Source of the DNA: Siderastrea radians
Taxonomy: Eukaryota; Cnidaria; Anthozoa; Scleractinia; Rhizangiidae
Assembly: GCA_964017195.1 (NCBI GenBank)
Contig: OZ024891.1
Location: 4,576,494 to 4,640,493, forward strand
DNA: 64,000 bases
Reading direction: 5' to 3'
The translations under genes were made by a program, and so were the position numbers. Within the stretch, counting starts at the first letter, position 1; each line of letters starts with the position of its first letter. The notes below the pieces were generated by a model, which saw only the letters and a program-made list of their open reading frames with translations, did no database searches and was not told where the DNA came from. Positions 45,988 to 53,829 of the stretch are shown here, piece by piece.

Positions 45988-46155
45988 TTACCGATGGCGA
46001 CGACGATAGCGTTGGTTGGCTTTTTGAATGGTGCGTTTTATACGTTTATCCGTTTCCAAGGCCACGGCTTTCCCCAATCCCGCCATGGCGGGGACCAATA
46101 GATTTAAAAAACCGCCTCGTTGACGACGTCGTCGTCGTCTCCTCAAGGATACCAT
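45988..46155 (-). CDS. pX-like core protein, 55 residues
   Basis: Starts with an Arg run and RRQRGG, then a hydrophobic stretch FLNLLVPAMAGLGKAVALE, then a basic helical end (YRRRHR). In adenovirus pX/mu a similar RxRGG site is cut by the protease just before a hydrophobic LIPLIAAAIGA segment, so this is a plausible homolog, paralogous to 50378-50566. The ATG at 46155 overlaps the stop of the upstream gene by 13 nt; the stop is 3 nt before the next ATG. Confidence 0.75.
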   Translation of the reverse strand: MVSLRRRRRRRQRGGFLNLLVPAMAGLGKAVALETDKRIKRTIQKANQRYRRRHR

Positions 46156-46337
46156 GAGTGCAACAACACACGTTGAAGGGCTTTGTTTTGTTTGATGGCA
46201 TCTCGCGTCTCTTTATAGCCGTGACGGGTATTGCGTTTGAAATCTTGCCACCAGCCACGGCCTTGTTGTCTGATTAAACCCCCTCCTCTTTGACGTCGTT
46301 TCCTTTTTCTGCGTCGTCGTCGTCGTTGGACGGCCAT
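46143..46337 (-). CDS. Arg-rich core protein with RRQRGG site, 64 residues
   Basis: RRRRRRKRKRRQRGGGLI followed by Trp/Lys/Arg-rich sequence (GWWQDFKRNTRHGYKE). It shares the basic-plus-RRQRGG beginning with three other small proteins of this element but lacks the hydrophobic segment. Probably a condensing protein processed by the element's protease. The start lies inside the upstream membrane-protein gene (64-nt overlap); GATAAAAAG near 46368 could serve as its TATA box. Confidence 0.7.
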   Translation of the reverse strand: MAVQRRRRRRKRKRRQRGGGLIRQQGRGWWQDFKRNTRHGYKETRDAIKQNKALQRVLLHSWYP

Positions 46338-46960
46338 GGTTCTAAGAGTGTGGGACTGGGAGGGAGCGGCTTTTTATCTATCCAATAGTCTTTGGGTCTC
46401 AAGGGACGAGGACATCCGTCCACATAGCATAGGGCTTCCACGGGTTGGTACATAAAATGACGGTGGTAATCTTGTAGACACCGTTTGGGTAACGGAGGGG
46501 TGAAATCCACAATGGTATCATCCAACGTTTGCATCTTGATCAAAAACCTTTCCAGGTCCTCCAAAGGAACACCACGCACATAGGTTTTCAATTCGGTCAA
46601 GGCTTTGGCATACGTGGTAAACGCAAACCGACTCATGGTCACTTTAAACCGGTATTGTTTAAAATCGTTCCATCCTTTGACCACCGTACCCACGGCCGCC
46701 AAACACGCCACCAACGTACTGTTTTCCAAGAGGTGTCCGGCAATCATGCCCGCTGCCATCAGGAGTAATGCCAAGCCATTGAACAAGGCGTTGACAAACT
46801 TGAAATGATTCAGCATTTTCCGATAACACCACCACTGTTTGTGGTAAAAGGCATACAAGGAATCCATGCGTTGCAAAAGTTCCGGTTTGAATTTTTCACC
46901 GTGGCTTCTGGACAACGGTCCATTCAGCAAGGATACCACGGATTTTCTTTTACTTGACAT
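46274..46960 (-). CDS. Two-helix membrane protein, conserved Polinton family
   Basis: 228 residues from ATG 46960 (the GTG three codons earlier is unlikely). Residues ~50-95 hold two hydrophobic helices (ALFNGLALLLMAAGMIAGHL and LVACLAAVGTVVKGW), followed by KQYRFKVTMSRFAFTTYAKALTELKTYVRG, a pattern I recognise from cnidarian Polintons, function unknown. Pro- and Asp-rich C-terminus. The start overlaps the end of the ATPase by 11 nt. A virion membrane or membrane-remodelling role is possible; Polinton virions are not known to be enveloped. Confidence 0.7.
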   Translation of the reverse strand: MSSKRKSVVSLLNGPLSRSHGEKFKPELLQRMDSLYAFYHKQWWCYRKMLNHFKFVNALFNGLALLLMAAGMIAGHLLENSTLVACLAAVGTVVKGWNDFKQYRFKVTMSRFAFTTYAKALTELKTYVRGVPLEDLERFLIKMQTLDDTIVDFTPPLPKRCLQDYHRHFMYQPVEALCYVDGCPRPLRPKDYWIDKKPLPPSPTLLEPWPSNDDDDAEKGNDVKEEGV

Positions 46961-47623
46961 CCTGATCACTGCGACGTTTTTGATACGTGCGCGTCCATCC
47001 CTCGTCTTTTAAGACGTGGCTCAACAAACGTTGTTGATCGGACGAGGCCGGGTGCAAATCCAACACCAAATACCCATAAGGCCGTGCAGTGGCGTGATGA
47101 AACGTCTCCAACGTGTCTTTCCAGGTGGTAGGAAACGATTGAAGCATGACATTGCGCACCCCCAATTGATCTCGGGGGTTCTTGAACGCCACGATGTAAT
47201 GGGCATTGCGGGATATACTTTTGGCATATCGGCCTACGGGAAACATGTCTTGGCACAAATAAAGCACCGTGACATTTTGATGATGTGAATGTTTGGTGAA
47301 TAAATCCAACACGCGTTTATCGTGACTCCCTTCGTCCATCAAATCATCCAAACCATCACTCCTTTACGCCCTGGCGGAAACCATTGCACCAAGGCTTCAT
47401 GATCGGGAATCCCTTCGTGAAACAGCACCCCTTGATCTTGCATGCCTCGAAATCGATCTTGCCAGGCCCCATAACAATAATGCACTTACTTATGTGGGGT
47501 GTCAAACAAGTCTGGGTTCTCTAACAAGAGTTTTTCCATAAACACGGTTTTGCCACATCCTGAGGGCCCCACGACCAAAATACTGGATGGGGTATGAAAA
47601 CGAAACGGTGGTCCCGTTTGCAT
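46950..47623 (-). pseudogene. ATP: FtsK/HerA-type packaging ATPase, broken
   Basis: Would pump element DNA into capsids. The ATG at 47623 is 33 nt after a TATAAAAAGG box. Walker A is VVGPSGCGKT (~residues 15-24). An in-frame TAA follows at 47486-47488. The same frame continues with family-like sequence to near 47352, where one base is missing relative to the frame carrying Walker B (DDLMDEG), the sensor region (VTVLYLCQDMFP) and ISRNAHYIVAFKNPRD. Two independent lesions make it a pseudogene unless they are assembly errors. A GTAAGT at the stop might look like a splice donor, but the reading frame continues without a gap, which argues against an intron. Confidence 0.85.
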
Positions 47624-47655
47624 GATGATGAGGACTAAGACCCATAAAAAAGGCA

Positions 47656-47665
47656 CCTTTTTATA
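47656..47665 (-). promoter_or_regulatory. TATA box of the ATPase gene
   Basis: TATAAAAAGG touches the 3' end of the tRNA-like sequence and precedes the ATPase ATG by 33 nt. Confidence 0.7.
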
Positions 47666-47724
47666 GAGTCGGTGGGACTCGAACCCACGCACGACTAAGG
47701 CTCTACCGACTGAGCTACGACTCC
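47665..47724 (-). ncRNA. tRNA-like Pol III unit lacking an anticodon arm, 60 nt
   Basis: 7-bp acceptor stem (GGAGTCG with CGACTCT), D arm GCTC-AGTCGGTA-GAGC and T arm GTGGG-TTCGAGT-CCCAC. A box TAGCTCAGTCGG and B box GGTTCGAGTCC are perfect. Only 11 nt lie between D stem and T stem where a tRNA has ~22-23, so no anticodon stem can form. A T6 run at 47646-47651 would terminate Pol III. It is either a decayed captured tRNA or a functional tRNA-like viral RNA, comparable in principle with adenovirus VA RNAs or herpesviral tRNA-like leaders. Confidence 0.75.
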
Positions 47725-47777
47725 GTTTTGGATAGGACACAATAAAAGCAACTGTTTTTTTCCAACGAACTTTTTAT

Positions 47778-48317
47778 TTAACCATTCCATTGATGATACG
47801 GATGACAACAGACTTGATACCATCTCGCTTCTTGACCTACAATGAGTTGCTGAAGGCGTTGACCGGCTTGATGGTCATTGCTTACATAATCATGATCGGA
47901 AAACTCATTTAAAAATTCTTGCAAGGTCCGTCCACGGGCTTTGGCTTTCAAGTACAACAACGCATAATCGCCACAGGACTTGCTTGAGATGGCTTGGAGG
48001 GACTTGCCATTGGTCACCACATATTTCCAATGTTGAACAATCCACGCTCGTAACGGGGCAGCTTGCACGTACGTGTCCAATGGCAAGGCATAACTGTCGA
48101 GGACTTCACACACGTTTCCCTCGGTCCACACTGCTAACCAATGTTGTCCGGGTTGATCGTGCGGGTCGGTGTTGACAATGTACCCTTGCGGAGTGGTCTT
48201 GACAGGACTCTTGGGTAATCGATCACAGGCCACCGTCCCGTAAAACACCGGTTTCAATTGGGGGTCGTCACGGGCTAAATAATCCAACTGCACATTATTC
48301 AAGGCCACGTGTTCCAT
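47778..48317 (-). CDS. PRO: Adenain-like cysteine protease
   Basis: 179 residues, typical for Polinton PRO. Catalytic elements in order: H59 in PGQHWLAVW, D74 in VLDSYALPL, Q108 in LQAI (oxyanion hole) and C115 in KSCGDYALLYL. Its natural substrates are probably the (R)QRGG, QSGG and related sites in the small core proteins of this element. An AATAAA follows right after the stop (minus strand, ~47769-47775). Situated between MCP and ATPase, the usual morphogenesis cluster. Confidence 0.93.
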   Translation of the reverse strand: MEHVALNNVQLDYLARDDPQLKPVFYGTVACDRLPKSPVKTTPQGYIVNTDPHDQPGQHWLAVWTEGNVCEVLDSYALPLDTYVQAAPLRAWIVQHWKYVVTNGKSLQAISSKSCGDYALLYLKAKARGRTLQEFLNEFSDHDYVSNDHQAGQRLQQLIVGQEARWYQVCCHPYHQWNG

Positions 48318-48337
48318 CTTCTTTTTTCTTTCTTTTT

Positions 48338-49738
48338 TCAGTGTTGGTAAATGTTGTACAACACGGCTCCGTTGCGGTCAATCTCCAGCAAGTTCTCAAA
48401 TTCCCCATACACGAGCACGGTTATATTGGTACCGGGCGCGGCTCCAAATTCCAAGCTGAGTTGTAAATCGCCTGTTTGCTTGGGGTTGGGGGTTTGACTG
48501 CCAGCACATCCATTGGCCACATTGTCATACATGTACAAGGTACAATTTTTAGCTTGGCCCCAATCGAGCAGTTCCACCATATTGCCTTTCTTTTTACACC
48601 AGGCTCCACTGGCTTGCAGAAAACGGAAGTAGCCTAGATTATCTCGGGTGCCATTGTCATGCACCAACTTTAGGGTCTCATAAGGGTATTCTTCTCCTTT
48701 GACAATCTGTCTTATGGAGGTCAGACCAAATTTCTGGAAGCAGAAGGGATCTCGGGTCACATCCCCATTGAAGGCGCGGCTGTCCACTAACCCCACAATC
48801 AATCGGTCAGGCACTCTGTTTTGAAACAGGTTGGGGATATCAAAGCGCACCAGGTTGCCTTGCATGCTAAAGGTCCGGATTTCACTGCGGACGGTGGGGT
48901 AGGTAGCAATGGCCCCTTCATTGTGTCTTTTTTCAGACAAACTCTTGTAGATGGCGTAATTCAAACGCAGTTGACAGAGATGAAACCGTAGTTTGACATC
49001 GCCTTCCATCAATCGGCCGGCTAGAGCCACGCCATTCAAAAACAGGTTCGGGCCATTGAAATGAAATTTCATCTTGATTTCGATGCCGGGCACCAACAGT
49101 TTGCCGGTGTGAAACACTTCCAGGTGCGGGGTAAACACCAGACTGTGGGTGACACCTCCAGCATACTTGGCGGTTTCGGCTACCATGGCGGCCAAGGCTC
49201 CTTTGTGATTGGCACTGAGATTCCTGTAGTCTGCATGCGGGGTGGTAGTGTCTGTGTTGTTGTTGGTCCATTGGGGTGGAGAATCCACTTGATTGAACCA
49301 GCCTTGGGGTCCCAACACGGTCTTGCCATCTTCTCGGTCATAATTCAGCAAGGTTTCCAGGTAAGCTTTGTAATGATAGGTGTCGGATTGAGGACTGATC
49401 AACGTGCCATTCAACTGCAAGTCAATTTGTTTGATGATGGAATGGGCCAAATTGTTGACGGGCCACAATTTCTGATTGGCCACCAAGTCATCGTTCGTAC
49501 TTTTCTGCAATCTCAATTCCATGGTAAAGTAACTGCGTCCCAAATCCACAAAATCGTCGAAGCCTGGCACAATGAATTCCATGGGATTGATGCCCGTGGT
49601 GGTGGGTTGAATGGTGACCATGCGATAGGCATTGATGCTAATGTCGGTCGGCGGCACCTTGAAAATCCGTAACGCCGAGTTGATTGTCCCTTCGGAACGT
49701 GGGTGAGCCGGTGGGGTTTGCGTACTCACGTCAGGCAT
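48338..49738 (-). CDS. MCP: Major capsid protein (double jelly-roll)
   Basis: 466 residues. Family landmarks: FIVPGFDDFVDLGRSYF near residue 55, WPVNNLAHSIIKQIDLQLNG near 95, YHYKAYLETLLNYDRE near 120 and the C-terminal LVYGEFENLLEIDRNG. These are the conserved blocks of the Polinton MCP, which forms pseudo-hexameric capsomers like adenovirus hexon and PRD1 P3. The ORF is intact, with ATG at 49738 and a TATAAAAACC box at 49791-49800 inside the upstream gene. Confidence 0.93.
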   Translation of the reverse strand: MPDVSTQTPPAHPRSEGTINSALRIFKVPPTDISINAYRMVTIQPTTTGINPMEFIVPGFDDFVDLGRSYFTMELRLQKSTNDDLVANQKLWPVNNLAHSIIKQIDLQLNGTLISPQSDTYHYKAYLETLLNYDREDGKTVLGPQGWFNQVDSPPQWTNNNTDTTTPHADYRNLSANHKGALAAMVAETAKYAGGVTHSLVFTPHLEVFHTGKLLVPGIEIKMKFHFNGPNLFLNGVALAGRLMEGDVKLRFHLCQLRLNYAIYKSLSEKRHNEGAIATYPTVRSEIRTFSMQGNLVRFDIPNLFQNRVPDRLIVGLVDSRAFNGDVTRDPFCFQKFGLTSIRQIVKGEEYPYETLKLVHDNGTRDNLGYFRFLQASGAWCKKKGNMVELLDWGQAKNCTLYMYDNVANGCAGSQTPNPKQTGDLQLSLEFGAAPGTNITVLVYGEFENLLEIDRNGAVLYNIYQH

Positions 49739-49740
49739 GT

Positions 49741-49965
49741 TTAACGTCGTCGTCGTCGTCGTCGAGTGGTGGCACCCCGTCGTCGTGAGGGGTTTTTATA
49801 GCGTCGTGCTAAGCGTTGTCTCAAATCAAACCCGGGCACTCTCATCACCTCGGGACTCAACCAGCCTCCACGTTGTCGTCGCATGAGTTTCCAAAAAGCA
49901 CCTCCCCATTGAGACAAACCCCGATCACTACGGATCCGTCGAGGTCGTGAAGGCACGGGTTCCAT
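49741..49965 (-). CDS. Basic core protein with RRQRGG site, 74 residues
   Basis: ATG at 49965 (the GTG two codons earlier is unlikely). MEPVPSRPRRIRSD, then WKLMRRQRGGWLSPEVMRVPG and an Arg-rich end (KNPSRRRGATTRRRRRRR). Internal RRQRGG is a likely protease site. The composition resembles adenovirus pVII/pX-type DNA-condensing proteins. Two nt separate its start from the upstream stop, and its 3' end carries the MCP TATA box. Confidence 0.7.
   Translation of the reverse strand: MEPVPSRPRRIRSDRGLSQWGGAFWKLMRRQRGGWLSPEVMRVPGFDLRQRLARRYKNPSRRRGATTRRRRRRR
49791..49800 (-). promoter_or_regulatory. TATA box of MCP
   Basis: TATAAAAACC, 53 nt upstream of the MCP ATG, embedded in the preceding coding sequence. 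Confidence 0.6.
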
Positions 49966-49967
49966 GT

Positions 49968-50303
49968 TCACACTCCAAAAATATCCCGCGCTCGTTTCAC
50001 TTGTTTGGGAAACAAAGCACTGGCCACCCGCACGGCTTCTTTCACGTTCTTCTGATTCAACGCTTTCTTGGCTTGTTTGGTGATTTCCTTTTTAATGACG
50101 TCTTCGGCTTTGCGTTTAACACCTCGTGTGAAACCCGCTTCCAATCCTCTCTTGATATTACTAGGCAATTTCAAAGGATTTCGCGTGCTTTTAAGGTCTT
50201 GGAACCCACCACGCAAGAGATCCGTCACCAACCCTTTTCCACTTTGACCATGTTGATCATACCACTCGTCTGTCCGAAATCGTGTCAAACTTCCCCCACG
50301 CAT
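49968..50303 (-). CDS. Basic helical virion protein, 111 residues
   Basis: ATG at 50303 (MRGGSLTRFRTDEWYDQHG). Upstream codons are only reached through TTG, and the TATAAAAAG box at 50366-50374 gives room for a short leader. Contains GKGLVTDLLRGG, amphipathic Lys-rich helices (KRGLEAGFTRGVKRKAEDVIKKEITKQ) and the ending VKRARDIFGV, a short C-terminal signature seen in other cnidarian Polinton proteins. The MRGG and LLRGG sequences are candidate protease sites. A pVI- or pVII-like role is possible; unproven. Confidence 0.65.
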   Translation of the reverse strand: MRGGSLTRFRTDEWYDQHGQSGKGLVTDLLRGGFQDLKSTRNPLKLPSNIKRGLEAGFTRGVKRKAEDVIKKEITKQAKKALNQKNVKEAVRVASALFPKQVKRARDIFGV

Positions 50304-50365
50304 CGTGCTGTACTCTTCACGCTTTACCAAGGATCACGTTTTTGTTTGTGTCACAGGACTCGTCT

Positions 50366-50374
50366 CTTTTTATA
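50366..50374 (-). promoter_or_regulatory. TATA box of gene 50303
   Basis: TATAAAAAG in a GGTATAAAAAGAG context, 63 nt upstream of the ATG, within the 3' end of the pX-like gene. Confidence 0.6.
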
Positions 50375-50377
50375 CCG

Positions 50378-50566
50378 TCATCGTCGTTTTTTCCAAAAAG
50401 CGGCTTCCAACCCTTTTTTAGCACCGTAACTCGCGGCACCACCCGCTGCACCCAACGCCACGGCTTTTCCTCCAGCGATCAAGGCTGGAATGAGAGCGGC
50501 AAGTCGGAATAAACCCCCTCGTTGCCTTCTTCTTCGTCTCGTTCGACGCACTCTTGTCTTGGGCAT
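50378..50566 (-). CDS. pX-like core protein, 62 residues
   Basis: RTRRRRRQRGG followed by LFRLAALIPALIAGGKAVALG, then a Gly/Ala-rich and basic end (FWKKRR). This is close to the adenovirus pX/mu C-terminus, where MRGG precedes ILPLLIPLIAAAIGA. ATG at 50566 is taken because CATAAAAAGGGG (50603-50613) lies ~40 nt upstream and the context ACAAAAGATGCC matches other starts here; the longer open frame has no ATG. Paralogous to 45988-46155. Confidence 0.8.
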   Translation of the reverse strand: MPKTRVRRTRRRRRQRGGLFRLAALIPALIAGGKAVALGAAGGAASYGAKKGLEAAFWKKRR

Positions 50567-50602
50567 CTTTTGTTGTGATTGGACACTCTCTTTTCCAAGT
50601 CT

Positions 50603-50613
50603 CCCCTTTTTAT
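50603..50613 (-). promoter_or_regulatory. TATA-like box of the pX-like gene
   Basis: CATAAAAAGGG ~37 nt upstream of the ATG at 50566. Confidence 0.5.
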
Positions 50614-51644
50614 GTCTTTTTGAAGTGCAACGTGACAATGATATGGCCTTCACCAAACTTGACCAAGTCTCCTCCGGTACCAATCGTTTCGGCTACTTGA
50701 ACATGAATAATTTCCACTACCTCGTTACGAAGAGACATGTATTGAATGTGCAACGGTTCAAAATACAGGGTGCCTCGTCCTTGCCGCTTGTACTGGATTT
50801 CACGCAACAAATCGGTCACGCGATTGCCCACAATCGTACTGCCTGCCACGTCGGAGTACACGTGCAACGATCGTGTGGGGTCCCCCACCACCGCACGAAG
50901 CGCCACATTCAAGTTGGTGAAACGCCACCCACAACTCATACTCAATTCCATATAGTCTTCCACTCGACTGGTGGTCCAAAACACCGGGTTCCCCTCCTTA
51001 TCGGTGATATCCTTCCAATCACTGTTCTTGGTCATGTCGGGTACTTGATCCCCTATGAATTCTTGCTGCAAGTTCGGTCCCAAAATCCATCCACTGGCGA
51101 TTCTACGTAACCATTCCATCTTGACAGCTAATTTGGTATGAACGGCAAAGGAGGGCGTGCGAACGGATCCATCATGACACACTTTCGTGTTGTCAATCAC
51201 CAGATCCTCCCCTTCCCAACGAAACTTGACATACGTGTGTTTGTCTTGATCGTCCAAAAACGTGCCCCCTTGGATAGCCGATTCCCGTCGTTTCTGTTCC
51301 ACATGAGTAATGGCGGCTTTCATAAAACTCACCCCGTCCACCACCCAATCCCAGTCTTTAATATCGTCACTTTTGGTCACGGCCGCTCCATATTTGTTAT
51401 AGGTACCTCCGCTTTGACTGGGTGCTTTCAGGTGCCATTTGATGCCTAAGACGTGTTGTCCTTTCATCACCAACTCGTACAAATTGACGCGAGCATCCGG
51501 TAAGGAAATGGCACTCAAACCCACTTGCCATCCACCTCCCGTGAGCTGTAACGGTTGAGGTAGACGAATCTTGAAGGAATTGGCTTGGTTGTTGGGAAAT
51601 TCATGGCGGTTGGCATGACTCGGTAACGTCACGTAGAACGACAT
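50610..51644 (-). CDS. Virion surface/minor capsid family protein, paralog 1
   Basis: 344 residues starting MSFYVTLPSHANRHEFPNN. The opening FYVTL plus FKIRLPQPLQLTGGGWQVGL and the C-terminal LHVYSDVAGSTIVGNRVTDLLREI define a family common in Polintons/adintoviruses that I associate with the minor capsid (penton-like) protein, though I cannot verify the fold here. A TTTAAAAGG box near 51673 precedes it by ~30 nt. It is one of three paralogs in this element (with 51658-52701 and 56590-57642), all intact. Different copies may occupy different virion positions or provide variable attachment surfaces. Confidence 0.75.
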   Translation of the reverse strand: MSFYVTLPSHANRHEFPNNQANSFKIRLPQPLQLTGGGWQVGLSAISLPDARVNLYELVMKGQHVLGIKWHLKAPSQSGGTYNKYGAAVTKSDDIKDWDWVVDGVSFMKAAITHVEQKRRESAIQGGTFLDDQDKHTYVKFRWEGEDLVIDNTKVCHDGSVRTPSFAVHTKLAVKMEWLRRIASGWILGPNLQQEFIGDQVPDMTKNSDWKDITDKEGNPVFWTTSRVEDYMELSMSCGWRFTNLNVALRAVVGDPTRSLHVYSDVAGSTIVGNRVTDLLREIQYKRQGRGTLYFEPLHIQYMSLRNEVVEIIHVQVAETIGTGGDLVKFGEGHIIVTLHFKKT

Positions 51645-51657
51645 CTTGTCTTGTTCG

Positions 51658-52701
51658 TCACACGGTCACCTCCCTTTTAAAGTGGAGGGTCAGGAGCGTA
51701 TGCCCTTCCGCAAATAGGACCAGATCCCCATTGGTTTCGGCCATCTGGGTTTCCACGATTTCCACCACTTCATTGCGTACCGGGACATATTGAATATGGC
51801 GAGGTTCAAAGTGCGTGGTGTTTTGAGGGTGGTACTTGATTTCTCGTAAGAGATCGGTGATGCGACCCCCTACCATGCTGCTGGTCCCTACATCGCAATA
51901 CACGTGCAAAGGACGCACCGAGGGAAATTCCGACGAGACACGAAACTTGTCGTTCACATTCACAAAACGCCAAGGGCACGATAGACTCAACTTCAGATAC
52001 TCCCCATCCACTTTCCAAAAGGTGGGTTTCTTGCTGGCATCGAGGACATCCGTCGGGATGGGAATGGTGGACATGCCTTGAAATTCTGGCAAGAGATTCG
52101 GGCCCAATCGATAGGTCCCGGGAGACACTTGTTCGATCCATCCCATTTTCAGGGCCAAGCTTTTCCCCCATGACACGTGCGCCACTTGTCGTTGGTAATC
52201 CACCTTGGTGGTATTCAACAACAAATCCCCTTCTGAGGTCCATTCAAAGGTCGGGTACAACTTGAGGCCATCGTTCTCCGTCCATTTGTTTTTGGGTTGG
52301 GTTCGTTTGGCACGTTCTTGCTCGTAACGATACACCAGTTGGTGAAAAAAGTGCGATCCCGTCGACGACGAGGCCATCTCCTTTTTCATGTCTTGACCCC
52401 TTAGGGTGAGTTCGCGCCGTTCATGGAACCACACGTCGTCCCCTTGATCGTCTGTGTCATGCACGCGTTCGTGCCATCGCACGTACAACAGAGGCTCGGC
52501 GTTGCCGACAAAATCTTCCCCCACGACGGGAATGGTGGGTAAGGATAAACTCACCATGCCCACCATCCATCCTCGTCCTACCAATCGAATGGGTTGGGGC
52601 AACCGGTTTCTGAAATGATGGGGCTTGTTCTCAGGAAACTCCTTGGTACTAGCATGACTCATCAACGTCACGTAAAACGAAGAATTGGGCACCCACGTCA
52701 T
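51658..52701 (-). CDS. Virion surface/minor capsid family protein, paralog 2
   Basis: 347 residues. SSFYVTLMSHASTKEFPEN, FRNRLPQPIRLVGRGWMVGM and LHVYCDVGTSSMVGGRITDLL align with paralog 1 over the whole length. The central ~150 residues differ most. It ends 13 nt before the start of paralog 1 (51644), a clear tandem duplication. ATG at 52701. No obvious TATA box, so it may be expressed from the integrase-side transcript. Confidence 0.75.
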   Translation of the reverse strand: MTWVPNSSFYVTLMSHASTKEFPENKPHHFRNRLPQPIRLVGRGWMVGMVSLSLPTIPVVGEDFVGNAEPLLYVRWHERVHDTDDQGDDVWFHERRELTLRGQDMKKEMASSSTGSHFFHQLVYRYEQERAKRTQPKNKWTENDGLKLYPTFEWTSEGDLLLNTTKVDYQRQVAHVSWGKSLALKMGWIEQVSPGTYRLGPNLLPEFQGMSTIPIPTDVLDASKKPTFWKVDGEYLKLSLSCPWRFVNVNDKFRVSSEFPSVRPLHVYCDVGTSSMVGGRITDLLREIKYHPQNTTHFEPRHIQYVPVRNEVVEIVETQMAETNGDLVLFAEGHTLLTLHFKREVTV

Positions 52702-52719
52702 GCCTGTCTAGTCGCGTCG

Positions 52720-53829
52720 TCATCTTTTGTTTTTCTGGGGTGGGCTTGTCTCTTTCTTTGTCTGGGGCGGTCGGAGGGAGGTCACGTCTCCCCTGGCAAT
52801 CCAACTGTTGTACTTGTCCGGCCACCCTTTCCACTTGACCAACAGACGATCTTTTTGACGCTTAAGTACCTTTTCGATCTGAAACACATCGGACACGTGC
52901 ACTTTTTGTAAATCCTCCTCGTAAACGTGCCTTGAACGGGGGTGTCATCCCATTCGCGAATCTTATAGGTGGGCACGGGTCCCAGGACCACACGATGCAC
53001 CACAAACACTTCTTCGGTCCAACCGGGTAAATAGCCTTTTTCAAACGTCCGATGAATCTTATTGAGACGTACACGATCCCCTACTTTGAATTTAGGTTTT
53101 TTTCTTGCCTTTCAATCGTTTGCCGTACAATCGTTTCCACACGGCTTCTTCGTTGTCCCACGTCACGTCTTGAGGGGGCATACCAATACTTCGATGACGG
53201 GTGGCATTGTACCCTTGCACCAACTCGGGTAACACATCGTCAAATTTCAACGTGTTGGCGGCGGTGAAATAGCGGTACAAACGTTCTTTCAAGGTGCGGT
53301 TAAATCGTTCCACCACACTGGCTTTGGCATCCCCTTCGGTGGAAAAATGTTGAATCCCTTGCTCGTCGAGCCATCGTTCAAAGGTCCGGTTGTAAAATTC
53401 CTTCCCTCGATCCGTTTGCAATCGGTTGGGTTGACGTCGTTTCACAATCTTCTCAAAGGCTCGGACCAAGGCCACCCCAGTTTTGTCTTTCAACGGTTGC
53501 ACCCAGGCGTATTTGGACAACACATCCACCACCGTCAGTAAATACCGTATGCCCCGATTATACTTGGCCAACGGTTGGACTTCCACCAAATCCGCCACCC
53601 ATTGATCGTCTAAGCCTCCTACGATCACGGGCACCGTGGGAAAACGACGACGTCGCGGTTTATGCAACGTGTAGGCCAAATCCCGTTCCAAGACCCGTTG
53701 GGCTTTTCTCAAAGGAATCTGATGGGCCTTGGCAAACCGTTGCACGCCTCCTAAACTGCCTGGGGCGCGAGGATCATGGTAACGACTCAACCATTGTTGC
53801 GAGACATCGTTTCTCTTTCGAGGCGCCAT
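52720..53829 (-). pseudogene. INT: DDE integrase with C-terminal chromodomain, two frameshifts
   Basis: Retrovirus-like integrase that inserts Polintons with 6-bp duplications. From ATG 53829 the core carries the catalytic triad in WVADLVEV (D80), QTDRGKEFY (D140) and SVVERFNRTL (E174). Near 53097-53103 a run of seven A (minus strand) throws the frame into a stop at 53092. The SH3-like part (FKVGDRVRLNKIHRTF, WTEEVFVVH) continues in another frame, and a one-base loss near 52922 precedes the third frame holding the chromodomain (VFQIEKVLKRQKDRLLVKWKGW). Chromodomains may direct integration to marked chromatin. Broken as read; both breaks are in homopolymers. Confidence 0.9.

Noticed and set aside
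47340..47490. Intron in the ATPase at the GTAAGT next to the stop
   Set aside because: Family-like sequence continues in the same frame directly after the TAA, leaving nothing to splice out; a point stop plus a one-base loss explains it better.
47486..47740. Reading the ATPase from 47740 (85 codons)
   Set aside because: This frame runs through the tRNA-like sequence and starts before the TATA box; the first ATG after the box is 47623.
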